Below, in pieces: positions 1 through 5,201 of a DNA stretch of 12,732 nt. The first letter of the stretch is position 1; each line of letters starts with the position of its first letter. The DNA comes from Candidatus Falkowbacteria bacterium CG10_big_fil_rev_8_21_14_0_10_44_15. GTDB taxonomy: Bacteria; Patescibacteriota; Patescibacteriia; Patescibacteriales; XYC2-FULL-47-12. Location: NCBI GenBank assembly GCA_002773575.1, contig PFAT01000040.1, positions 1 through 12,732 of the forward strand. The letters are read 5' to 3'. Below the pieces are notes generated by a model. The model was not told the DNA's origin, did no database searches, and worked only from the letters and a program-made list of their open reading frames with translations. The translations under genes were made by a program, and so were the position numbers.

Positions 1-122
1 TCCACTTTTGTTTCTTCGGAAATTTTTTTACAAGCTTGCGCCACATACGGCTTCATTTCTTCAGCGGATAATTCAACGGTTAATTCCAATTCTTGGCCGG
101 TGTTTTGTTTTTGGATGTTCAT
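1..122 (-). CDS. tig: Trigger factor, N-terminal fragment (runs off the left edge)
   Basis: Only the first 40 codons are present; the gene reads leftward out of the window. The visible peptide starts MNIQKQNTGQELELTVELSA and continues with an amphipathic stretch (EEMKPYVAQACKKISEETKV). This is the pattern of the trigger factor ribosome-binding domain just before its GFRxGK signature, which would lie outside the window. Trigger factor is a ribosome-associated chaperone that binds nascent chains at the exit tunnel. The ATG at 120-122 is preferred because it gives the usual short N-terminal beta strand. No Shine-Dalgarno is visible upstream; instead the 5' region is filled by the hairpins of the neighbouring transposase element. 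The identification rests on only 40 residues, so another ribosome-associated protein is possible but less likely. Confidence 0.72.
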   Translation of the reverse strand, partial: MNIQKQNTGQELELTVELSAEEMKPYVAQACKKISEETKV

Positions 123-135
123 AGATTTTTCATTC

Positions 136-157
136 ACCCAGCCATAAATGGCTGGGT
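136..157. repeat. Perfect hairpin, CCAGCCAT type
   Basis: Arms 136-145 and 148-157 are perfectly complementary (ACCCAGCCAT / ATGGCTGGGT) around a 2-base centre. It lies 14 bases upstream of the trigger factor start codon, so it falls within that gene's leader. It is a reverse-orientation relative of the third hairpin in the modules at 265-286 and 852-873. Confidence 0.85.
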
Positions 158-170
158 TATTAGTCTTCAT

Positions 171-190
171 CCCAGTCATGAATGGCTGGG
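171..190. repeat. Second CCAGCCAT-type hairpin
   Basis: Arms 171-179 (CCCAGTCAT) and 182-190 (ATGGCTGGG) pair over nine positions, with one T-G wobble. This is a degenerate copy of the hairpin at 136-157. Confidence 0.8.
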
Positions 191-210
191 TTAGGTGATT
201 ATTAATTATA

Positions 211-286
211 GCGATAAATCGCAAAGCTAGTTTTACAAACCCGCTTAAGCGGGTTTTGCTTCTTGCCCAGCTATTTATAGCTGGGC
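211..286. repeat. Three-hairpin module, copy A
   Basis: Three successive palindromes occur: GCGATAAATCGC at 211-222; AAACCCGCTTAAGCGGGTTT at 237-256, a perfect 20-base palindrome; and arms GCCCAGCTAT / ATAGCTGGGC at 265-274 and 277-286. The same order, spacing and orientation recur in copy B at 791-873 on the other side of the transposase gene. A TATAAT hexamer on the minus strand (205-210) abuts the first palindrome and points toward the trigger factor gene. Confidence 0.85.
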
Positions 287-310
287 GGATGCTTTATATT
301 ATTTAATAAA

Positions 311-739
311 CTATACAGTATCAGCATCTTCTGCCGGCGCATATTCCAAAACATCAATTAAATTATTATTAGCGTGCTTTTGTTTTTGGTTAATGATATA
401 TTTCGTCACAAATGGAATTCCTTTTGCGGATAATGATAAAACTCCGTAGCCGGACTGCCAATAAAATGTTCTTCTTTCTAAACTTAAATTTATAAGATGT
501 GAGGAACTTCCTTTTATCTTATGCACAAATTCGGCGACGCTTACTTTTGGAGGAATGCTTGTGAGCAAATGCAAATGGTCTGTCGTCATATTCAGCGCCA
601 TGAATGTTCCGCCGCCTCCTTTAATTTTTTTGGGAATATATTCTTTTAACAATTTTTCTATTTCCGGCGTTATCGTTTTCTCTCGGTATTTCGTGCCCCA
701 AATTACATGGTAATATAATCGGTAAAATGATTGGGACAT
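311..739 (-). CDS. IS200-like / REP-associated Y1 transposase
   Basis: This 142-residue protein is a single-domain HUH endonuclease that would cut and join single-stranded DNA at hairpin-marked ends. The N-terminal strand YRLYYHVIWGTKYRE (about residues 6-20) is typical of the Y1_Tnp fold. The HUH metal-binding motif is DHLHLL, with H55 and H57. The motif WQSGYGVLSLS (94-104) precedes the helix VTKYIINQ, whose Y114 is the likely nucleophilic tyrosine and Q118 the accessory ligand. The HH dipeptide usually found just after that helix reads KH here. Length matches the family (about 130-160 aa) and there is no frameshift, so the gene may be active. The ATG at 737-739 starts right at the family's conserved N-terminus; no clear Shine-Dalgarno is seen. 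The family call is firm; IS200 versus RAYT is less certain and rests on the flanking hairpins. Confidence 0.9.
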   Translation of the reverse strand: MSQSFYRLYYHVIWGTKYREKTITPEIEKLLKEYIPKKIKGGGGTFMALNMTTDHLHLLTSIPPKVSVAEFVHKIKGSSSHLINLSLERRTFYWQSGYGVLSLSAKGIPFVTKYIINQKQKHANNNLIDVLEYAPAEDADTV

Positions 740-748
740 ATTGTTTTA

Positions 749-769
749 TAGCCCCGGCGAAAATGGCTA
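749..769. repeat. Weak hairpin upstream of the transposase
   Basis: TAGCC (749-753) pairs with GGCTA (765-769) around an 11-base loop. The left half shares GCCCCGGCGA with the first hairpin of copy B at 791-800, so it looks like a decayed copy of that hairpin. Confidence 0.55.
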
Positions 770-790
770 GATTATCAATTATGCCATTCC

Positions 791-873
791 GCCCCGGCGA
801 TAAATCGCGGGGCTAATTTTTACAAACCCGATTAATCGGGTTTGACTTCTTGCCCGCCATTTATGGCTTGGGC
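791..873. repeat. Three-hairpin module, copy B
   Basis: The order of palindromes matches copy A. First, GCCCC-G-GCGA (791-800) pairs with TCGCGGGGC (805-813), leaving a bulged G at 796. Second, AAACCCGATTAATCGGGTTT (824-843) is a perfect 20-base palindrome. Third, GCCCGCCAT (852-860) pairs with ATGGC-TT-GGGC (863-873), with a TT bulge. Relative to copy A, the central palindrome has a C-to-A change on one arm and the matching G-to-T on the other, so the stem is preserved. Bulged stems are a known feature of REP elements. Confidence 0.85.
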
Positions 874-931
874 TTATTGAAAACTGCGCCGTAAGGCAAT
901 ATTTTAACCTGACAATAGTTTAAAGAATGAG

Positions 932-959
932 GGGGCTAAGTCTTGACTGGCTTAACCCC
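932..959 (-). terminator. Hairpin, possible terminator of the 61-aa gene
   Basis: Arms 932-940 (GGGGCTAAG) and 951-959 (CTTAACCCC) pair over nine bases with one C-A mismatch around a 10-base loop. The hairpin lies 16 bases past the stop of the 976-1161 gene on the minus strand. The sequence after it on that strand is only moderately T-rich (CTCATTCTTT), so termination is plausible rather than certain. Confidence 0.5.
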
Positions 960-975
960 ACTTCAGTAGCCTCTC

Positions 976-1161
976 TCAATTTATCCCACGAAGCAATGCT
1001 ATGAATCTGCGAACCATTCGAGCACAACGCGGATGCCATGACTTATCACCTATACATACGACGTTGCTTGCTGATAAATTCGGCCCGGCAAGTTCTTCAC
1101 GACAACATCCGCATACTTGCAGGCCAGTGTTTTGCCTTTCAATGTCTTTCTTCTTTTTCAT
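976..1161 (-). CDS. Small zinc-finger-like protein of unknown function (61 aa)
   Basis: I do not recognise this protein. It starts with a lysine-rich tail (MKKKKDIERQ), followed by C17-x2-C20 (with an extra C19), an isolated C36, and W42-H43-P-R-C46. It ends in a basic helix-like segment (ARMVRRFIALLRGIN). The spacing C-x2-C-x22-H-x2-C with WHPxC resembles the first zinc-binding half of a LIM domain, so a single Zn site is likely; DNA, RNA or protein binding is only a guess. Coding status is supported by AGGAGAGG at 1169-1176, 7 bases before the ATG, which is the clearest Shine-Dalgarno in the window. An extended -10 promoter upstream and a hairpin after the TGA stop add support. It appears to be a monocistronic unit between the mobile element and hppA, possibly horizontally acquired or host-facing. 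Confidence 0.65.
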   Translation of the reverse strand: MKKKKDIERQNTGLQVCGCCREELAGPNLSASNVVCIGDKSWHPRCARMVRRFIALLRGIN

Positions 1162-1168
1162 GATTGTA

Positions 1169-1176
1169 CCTCTCCT
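1169..1176 (-). promoter_or_regulatory. Shine-Dalgarno of the 61-aa gene
   Basis: AGGAGAGG on the minus strand ends 7 bases before the ATG at 1159-1161. No other gene in the window has a comparable site, so it both fixes this start codon and marks the gene as different from its neighbours. Confidence 0.7.
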
Positions 1177-1232
1177 TTTTTATTTTTTTGCCCTATCACA
1201 ATCTCTTGTAAAGGACTAAGATTTTACTCTCC

Positions 1233-1241
1233 ATCATAGCA
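1233..1241 (-). promoter_or_regulatory. Extended -10 promoter for the 61-aa gene
   Basis: On the minus strand the sequence reads TGC-TATGAT: a -10 hexamer one base off consensus, preceded by the TGn extension. No good -35 is found at 16-18 bp, which is acceptable for extended -10 promoters. The predicted start near 1226 gives a leader of about 65 nt that contains the strong Shine-Dalgarno. Confidence 0.5.
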
Positions 1242-1289
1242 CGGTCCTTAACAGAAACTGCGCCGCAACTAAATAAAAATTTTTACTTT

Positions 1290-1322
1290 ATTCGTATATT
1301 CGTACCTAATTCGTAATTCGTA
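1290..1322. repeat. Heptamer array ATTCGTA x4 (TACGAAT on the minus strand)
   Basis: Four exact copies of ATTCGTA lie at 1290-1296, 1298-1304, 1309-1315 and 1316-1322, with gaps of 1, 4 and 0 bases. GGAG follows directly, and the hppA stop codon begins at 1329 on the minus strand. The same gap pattern (1, 4, 0) and the trailing GGAG recur at 5103-5139 with a different fourth base in the unit. Confidence 0.85.
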
Positions 1323-1326
1323 GGAG

Positions 1327-3312
1327 TTACAAAAGCATGCCGACAATGAGAAGCGCTACGATGTTAACTATTTTAATCATCGGATTTATCGCCGGACCGG
1401 CCGTGTCTTTATAAGGGTCGCCGACCGTATCGCCGGTAACGGCCGCTTTATGCGCGTCTGAACCCTTACCGCCAAAATGTCCGGACTCAATGTACTTTTT
1501 CGCGTTGTCCCAGGCGCCGCCGCCGCTCGTCATGGAAATTGCGACGAATAAACCGGTGATGATGGAACCAATTAACAAACCGCCTAACGCCGGAATGCCT
1601 AAAGCAAAACCGACGATGATTGGCGCGAGCAGGGGGATTAAAGCCGGAACAATCATTTCTTTGAGCGCGGCGCGGGTAACGATGTCAACGGTGCGGCCGT
1701 AATTTGGTTTTTCCGTACCCTGCATTATGCCCGGATGATTTTTAAATTGAGTGCGTACTTCTTCCACGACCGAACCGGCCGCTCTACCTACTGCCTGCAT
1801 CGCGAGCGCCGCAAAATAATAAGGAAGCAGACCGCCGATAAACAACCCGACTAACACTTGGGGATTATCTATACTGAACAGCGTGCCGTTGGGCAGGGAA
1901 TGAGTAAAATCCGCAAACAAAACCAAAGCGGCCAAGGCGGCGGAGGCAATCGCGTAACCTTTGGTAACGGCTTTGGTGGTATTACCGACCGCGTCTAAGG
2001 GATCGGTAACCGCGCGCACTTCTTCGGACAAACCGGCCATTTCCGCAATGCCGCCGGCGTTATCCGTAATCGGGCCGTAAGAATCAATGGTCACGATAAT
2101 GCCGGCCATGGAAAGCATCGCCACGGCGGCAATCGCCACGCCGTAGATTCCGGCTAAAGAAAAGGAAATTAAAATTGCGGCCGAAATCGCGATAATCGGC
2201 CAGGCGGTTGACTTCATGGATACGGCGAGTCCGGCAATCACGTTCGTGCCGTGTCCGGTTTTTGACGCGTCCGCGATTGTTTTTACCGGACTATATTTTG
2301 TAGAAGTATAATATTCGGTAATAATAACCATCGCGGCCGTAACTAAAATCCCCACTACCGCCGACCAAAAAATATTAATCGCCGGCATCTGCGAATAAAC
2401 TGACATCACGCGCATAGTTAAAGGGTAAAAACCGATCAGCGCCAAAATCGCGGCAGCGGCCAATCCTTTATACAGAGCGTTCATTATGTTTTTGCTGGAG
2501 CCAAGTTTGATAAAAAAAGTGCCGATGACGGAAGCGACGATGGAAACCGCGCCCAGCATTAAAGGATAAAATACGGCGTTGCTGCCGGCGCCGAAAAGTA
2601 AATGCCCGAGCAGCATGGAAGCGATTAAAGTTACGACATAAGTTTCAAATAGGTCCGCGGCCATGCCGGCGCAGTCGCCGACGTTATCGCCCACGTTATC
2701 CGCGATCACCGCCGGGTTTCTCGGATCGTCTTCCGGAATGCCGGCTTCCACTTTGCCGACCAAATCCGCGCCCACATCCGCCGCTTTGGTAAAAATGCCG
2801 CCGCCCAAACGGGCAAAAATAGAAATGAGTGAGCCGCCGAATCCCAAGCCGATTAATGCTTTAATATCACCAGTTAAATAATAAAATCCGGCCACGCCCA
2901 ATAGCGCCAGCCCGGCCACGAGCATGCCCGTAACGGTACCTCCTTGCACGGCGACTGCTAATGCTTTTGCCATGCCGTTTTTAGCCGCTTCCGCGGTGCG
3001 CACATTCGCGCGTACGGAAATATTCATGCCGATATAGCCGGTGGCGCCGGATAAAACCGCCCCAACTAAAAATGCCAACGCGGTTGTCCAGCCAAGCGAC
3101 GGCACAAGGCCGATGATGATAAATAATACTATCGCCGCGAGCGCGATGGTTTTATACTGGCGATTTAAATACGCGTTCGCGCCCTCCTGAATGGCTTTGG
3201 CGATCGCCTGCATTTTTTCGTTTCCCGCCGGCAAGCTGACGATTTTTCTAATGAGCCAAAGCCCGTACAAAATTGCGAGTGCCGCGCTGCCGAAGATTAA
3301 ATACATTGTCAT
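1327..3312 (-). CDS. hppA: Membrane-bound H+-translocating pyrophosphatase, K+-independent type
   Basis: This 661-residue integral membrane protein hydrolyses pyrophosphate to phosphate and uses the energy to pump protons across the cytoplasmic membrane. About 15-16 hydrophobic segments are visible. The family motifs are intact: DVGADLVGKVE (179-189) with EDDPRNPAVIADNVGDNVGD ending at 213 for Mg-PPi binding, DLFETY (220-225) with the semi-conserved Glu of the gate, SYGPITDNAGGI (411-422), and GDTVGDPYKDTAGPAIN (627-643). The residues that decide potassium dependence read GNTTKAVTKG (443-452). Lys at 447 and Thr at 450 are the signature of the K+-independent, H+-specific subfamily; K+-dependent members carry Ala at the first position. 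The start is either the ATG at 3310-3312 or the one at 3304-3306; neither has a Shine-Dalgarno. It lies 93 bp downstream of nusA on the same strand and could be co-transcribed, though an inverted repeat separates them. A role in energy conservation and PPi recycling is typical for fermentative small-genome bacteria. Confidence 0.96.
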   Translation of the reverse strand: MTMYLIFGSAALAILYGLWLIRKIVSLPAGNEKMQAIAKAIQEGANAYLNRQYKTIALAAIVLFIIIGLVPSLGWTTALAFLVGAVLSGATGYIGMNISVRANVRTAEAAKNGMAKALAVAVQGGTVTGMLVAGLALLGVAGFYYLTGDIKALIGLGFGGSLISIFARLGGGIFTKAADVGADLVGKVEAGIPEDDPRNPAVIADNVGDNVGDCAGMAADLFETYVVTLIASMLLGHLLFGAGSNAVFYPLMLGAVSIVASVIGTFFIKLGSSKNIMNALYKGLAAAAILALIGFYPLTMRVMSVYSQMPAINIFWSAVVGILVTAAMVIITEYYTSTKYSPVKTIADASKTGHGTNVIAGLAVSMKSTAWPIIAISAAILISFSLAGIYGVAIAAVAMLSMAGIIVTIDSYGPITDNAGGIAEMAGLSEEVRAVTDPLDAVGNTTKAVTKGYAIASAALAALVLFADFTHSLPNGTLFSIDNPQVLVGLFIGGLLPYYFAALAMQAVGRAAGSVVEEVRTQFKNHPGIMQGTEKPNYGRTVDIVTRAALKEMIVPALIPLLAPIIVGFALGIPALGGLLIGSIITGLFVAISMTSGGGAWDNAKKYIESGHFGGKGSDAHKAAVTGDTVGDPYKDTAGPAINPMIKIVNIVALLIVGMLL

Positions 3313-3336
3313 AGTTTTTTACTGTTAATTTTTATT

Positions 3337-3398
3337 AATATCCAATATCTTAATATCCAATATCGTCTTTTTTTATTAGACATTGGATATTAGATATT
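3337..3398. repeat. AT-rich inverted repeat between nusA and hppA
   Basis: AATATCCAATATC occurs twice in tandem (3337-3349 and 3352-3364). Its complement lies across a T-rich loop: ATTGGATATT at 3382-3391, then AGATATT at 3392-3398. The stem 3344-3361 / 3382-3398 pairs over 17 bases with one bulged T, with an inner GCT-free extension GTCT / AGAC (3365-3368 / 3378-3381). It fills almost the whole 93-bp gap between the two minus-strand genes. It may serve as an intrinsic transcription barrier or RNA-processing site; there is no clean U-tract after the stem. Confidence 0.75.
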
Positions 3399-3405
3399 TG
3401 TTATT

Positions 3406-4986
3406 TTACTCTACTTCTGTTGGTTTTTCCGCCACCGCCTCCTTTTCACTTTTTACTTCTTCCTTCTTCTTCCTTCCTCTCTTCTTCGGCTTTTCACCTT
3501 CCGTTGAAATTTCTCCGGCAACTCCTTGGCCTTCTTCTGCTTTGCTTTCTTGTTTTATTGCTTGCCCCGTAGGCAATTCATTGTCCTGCGGGGTTTTCTT
3601 GCTTTCTTGCTCTTCTTGAACACTTGGATCTTGGCTACTTGGCTCTTGTTCTCCTTCCGTCTTTTCACTTTCAACTTTTTTCTCCTGTTCACTCGCTGCT
3701 TCTTCCTGCTTACTTGCCTTCGCTTCTTTTATGTCAATCCTCCAGCCGGTTAATTTTGCCGCGAGCCGCACATTCTGCCCGCCGCGCCCAATAGCTAAGC
3801 TTAATTGGTCAGCGGCCACGGCAGCGGTCGCCATCCGTTCGCTTTCGTTGATGTCCACTTTGACGACTTTGGCCGGCGCGAGCGCCGCGATGACGAATTG
3901 GGCCTGGTCTTCGTTGTACTCAATAATGTCTACTTTTTCCCCCCCTAATTCCTGAATGATGGTCTGAATGCGCGCCCCGCGCTGGCCCACGCAGGAGCCG
4001 ATCGGGTCAATGTTTTCTTCTGCGGCCGAAACCGCGATTTTGGTGCGCGAACCGGCTTCGCGCGCAATGGACTTTATTTCCACCAAGCTGTTAGAAATTT
4101 CCGGGATCTCCAGCATAAAAATTTTGCGCACGATTTCGTCGCTCGTGCGCGACAGCATTATTTCCGGCCCCTTAGCGCCCGAGCGCACTTCTTCCACATA
4201 AACCTTAAGGCGCTGGCCGGATTCGTAGCGTTCGCCCGGCACTTGGCCCTCGGCGGTTAAGATGCCGGCGGTTCGGCCTAAATCCACGAGCACTACGCGG
4301 CCTTCGCGGCGCTGGACTACGCCGGTAACTACTTCGTGTTCTTTGCCTTTAAACTCTTCCAATAAGTTATTGCGCTCCACTTCACGCAAGCGCTGAATAA
4401 TAACTTGCTTCGCGGTCTGCGCCGCCATGCGCCCGTATTCGGCCGGCACCGGCAAATCGGTGCGGATAACATCGCCGACTTTGGCGTCCGGTTTTATCAA
4501 TAGCGCGTCTTTCAGTTGTAAGTCCGTCCGCGGATTAAACCTGCGTTTTTCCTCTTCATCTTCAGTGATTTCTGAGTTTCCATTGGCAACTTCAAGCCCC
4601 TTCTCGTTCTCCTGTGCTCCCGCGTCTTTTTGTTTTAATGTTTTAATGCTTTCTTGTTTTAATGCTTTCTTGTTTTCTTTATCTTCCCCGCCAGCAACTT
4701 CGTAGCTAGGCGGGCCCGCCTGAATGCCCCCCGGGCTTTCGGCGGGTTCCTTCTCACTTTCCAGTTCCTCCGGCGGCAAATCCTCCACGACTGTTTTTTC
4801 ATCGTATACTTTGGAGGCGGCCGTTTCCAAATCAAAATCAACTTTGATGTTTTGATTTTTTTGACCAAAGTCTTTGCGGTACGCGGCCGCAAGCGCGGCC
4901 TCTATCGCTTCTATCACCGCCTCGAGCGAAATGCCTTTTTCTTCGCAAATAGCGCGGGCGGCGGCGACAATTTCATTGGTAGACAT
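3406..4986 (-). CDS. nusA: Transcription elongation/termination factor NusA with expanded NTD and C-tail
   Basis: NusA binds RNA polymerase and nascent RNA and modulates pausing, termination and antitermination. The N-terminal polymerase-binding domain begins MSTNEIVAAARAICEEKGIS and resumes at RRFNPRTDLQLKDA. The S1 domain spans about residues 215-280, KH1 about 285-355 (loop GQRGAR, 334-339) and KH2 about 360-425 (IGRGGQNV, 399-406). Two parts are unusual. Residues about 70-148 form an acidic, low-complexity insertion inside the NTD; it contains a palindromic element (91-100) and a run encoded by tandem octamers (103-119). A charged tail from about 425 to 526 contains a second palindromic insertion (PQDNELPTGQ, 466-475) and a basic patch KPKKRGRKKK. 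With 526 residues it is longer than compact NusA proteins (about 350-450) that lack extra domains. The ATG at 4984-4986 gives the canonical N-terminus; no Shine-Dalgarno is seen. A long structured leader lies upstream. Neither rimP nor infB is adjacent, unlike the operon in many bacteria. Confidence 0.95.
   Translation of the reverse strand: MSTNEIVAAARAICEEKGISLEAVIEAIEAALAAAYRKDFGQKNQNIKVDFDLETAASKVYDEKTVVEDLPPEELESEKEPAESPGGIQAGPPSYEVAGGEDKENKKALKQESIKTLKQKDAGAQENEKGLEVANGNSEITEDEEEKRRFNPRTDLQLKDALLIKPDAKVGDVIRTDLPVPAEYGRMAAQTAKQVIIQRLREVERNNLLEEFKGKEHEVVTGVVQRREGRVVLVDLGRTAGILTAEGQVPGERYESGQRLKVYVEEVRSGAKGPEIMLSRTSDEIVRKIFMLEIPEISNSLVEIKSIAREAGSRTKIAVSAAEENIDPIGSCVGQRGARIQTIIQELGGEKVDIIEYNEDQAQFVIAALAPAKVVKVDINESERMATAAVAADQLSLAIGRGGQNVRLAAKLTGWRIDIKEAKASKQEEAASEQEKKVESEKTEGEQEPSSQDPSVQEEQESKKTPQDNELPTGQAIKQESKAEEGQGVAGEISTEGEKPKKRGRKKKEEVKSEKEAVAEKPTEVE
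3565..3593. repeat. In-frame palindrome in the nusA C-tail
   Basis: Arms CCCCGTAGG (3565-3573) and CCTGCGGGG (3585-3593) pair over nine positions with one G-T wobble. An inner CAA / TTG (3574-3576 / 3581-3583) also pairs, around a TTCA loop. On the coding strand it encodes PQDNELPTGQ within the otherwise Lys/Glu/Gln-rich tail of NusA. It is GC-rich compared with the A/T- and CTT-rich surroundings, which suggests insertion. Confidence 0.7.
4631..4678. repeat. Six tandem octamers within the nusA coding region
   Basis: Consecutive 8-mers read TGTTTTAA, TGTTTTAA, TGCTTTCT, TGTTTTAA, TGCTTTCT, TGTTTTCT on the plus strand. The total of 48 bases keeps the frame and encodes the Lys/Gln-rich segment around residues 103-119 of NusA. 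A period of 8 is not a multiple of 3, so the array is a nucleotide-level repeat rather than a repeated peptide. It resembles the A/T-rich intergenic arrays more than normal coding sequence. Confidence 0.8.
4687..4714. repeat. In-frame palindrome in the nusA NTD insertion
   Basis: CCCGCC (4687-4692) pairs with GGCGGG (4709-4714), extended inward by AGC (4693-4695) / GCT (4705-4707) with one bulged A at 4708. On the coding strand it encodes about GPPSYEVAGG (residues 91-100). It sits in the acidic insertion that interrupts the NusA N-terminal domain, adjacent to the tandem octamers. Confidence 0.7.
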
Positions 4987-5011
4987 AATGTTTTAATTAA
5001 TTTAATAAAAT

Positions 5012-5142
5012 TACCACCCTACTAATTACAAATCTTTTACAAATATACAAATGCTGTTTTAAGCCGCATCTTTCTGTTAGGCAACCTGCCTATTTAAATT
5101 TTATTTGTATATTGGTAGCTAATTTGTAATTGGTAGGAGGTA
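5012..5142. repeat. Long inverted repeat built from TACNAAT heptamers, upstream of nusA
   Basis: The arm at 5012-5052 and the reverse complement of 5103-5142 align over about 40 bases at roughly 80 percent identity. Each arm holds four heptamers. The right arm has ATTTGTA (5103), ATTGGTA (5111), ATTTGTA (5122) and ATTGGTA (5129), with gaps of 1, 4 and 0; the left arm mirrors this. The loop carries its own perfect 6-bp hairpin, TAGGCA (5078-5083) / TGCCTA (5087-5092). The whole element lies in the nusA leader, between the start codon and the upstream hairpin/promoter. It shares its unit spacing with the array at 1290-1322. Confidence 0.8.
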
Positions 5143-5175
5143 AAAAAGAAAGCTCGTTGTATCAAACAACCAGCT
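5142..5175 (-). terminator. Intrinsic terminator or attenuator in the nusA leader
   Basis: Arms 5151-5160 (AGCTCGTTGT) and 5166-5175 (ACAACCAGCT) pair over 10 bases with one mismatch and a 5-base loop. On the minus strand the stem is followed at once by TTCTTTTTTA. This is the standard shape of a Rho-independent terminator reading toward nusA. It begins only about 20 nt after the predicted minus-strand start, so it would act either as an attenuator for nusA or as a barrier against antisense transcription from the right. Confidence 0.65.
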
Positions 5176-5201
5176 TCTAATAATCAACTCCTGTTATTTT
5201 G

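Larger units (their letters stand above)
136..873. mobile_element. IS200-like transposase element with flanking hairpin clusters
   Basis: The region consists of a single HUH/Y1 transposase gene (311-739, minus) bracketed by hairpins: two at 136-190, a three-hairpin module at 211-286, a weak hairpin at 749-769, and a second three-hairpin module at 791-873. IS200/IS605 elements have no terminal inverted repeats and are recognised through subterminal hairpins. REP-associated tyrosine transposases (RAYTs) are flanked by REP palindromes. Several related hairpins on both sides resemble the RAYT/REPtron arrangement more than a simple IS200. The true ends cannot be fixed by eye; the stated limits are the outermost recognisable hairpins. 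Confidence 0.65.

Noticed and set aside
136..873. CRISPR array
   Set aside because: The repeated units are self-complementary hairpins of several types around a transposase gene, without uniform repeats, unique spacers or cas genes.
976..978. UGA recoding as glycine (Gracilibacteria/SR1 code)
   Set aside because: TGA ends both the 61-aa gene and tsaE at sensible family lengths and no in-frame TGA is needed inside conserved genes.
1001..1219. Plus-strand frame opposite the 61-aa gene
   Set aside because: No Shine-Dalgarno or promoter; its C-terminal part is translated from the T-rich leader of the minus-strand gene.
1265..1290. A/T palindrome after hppA as an intrinsic terminator
   Set aside because: The AAAAATTTTT core is too weak and lacks a GC stem followed by a U-tract.
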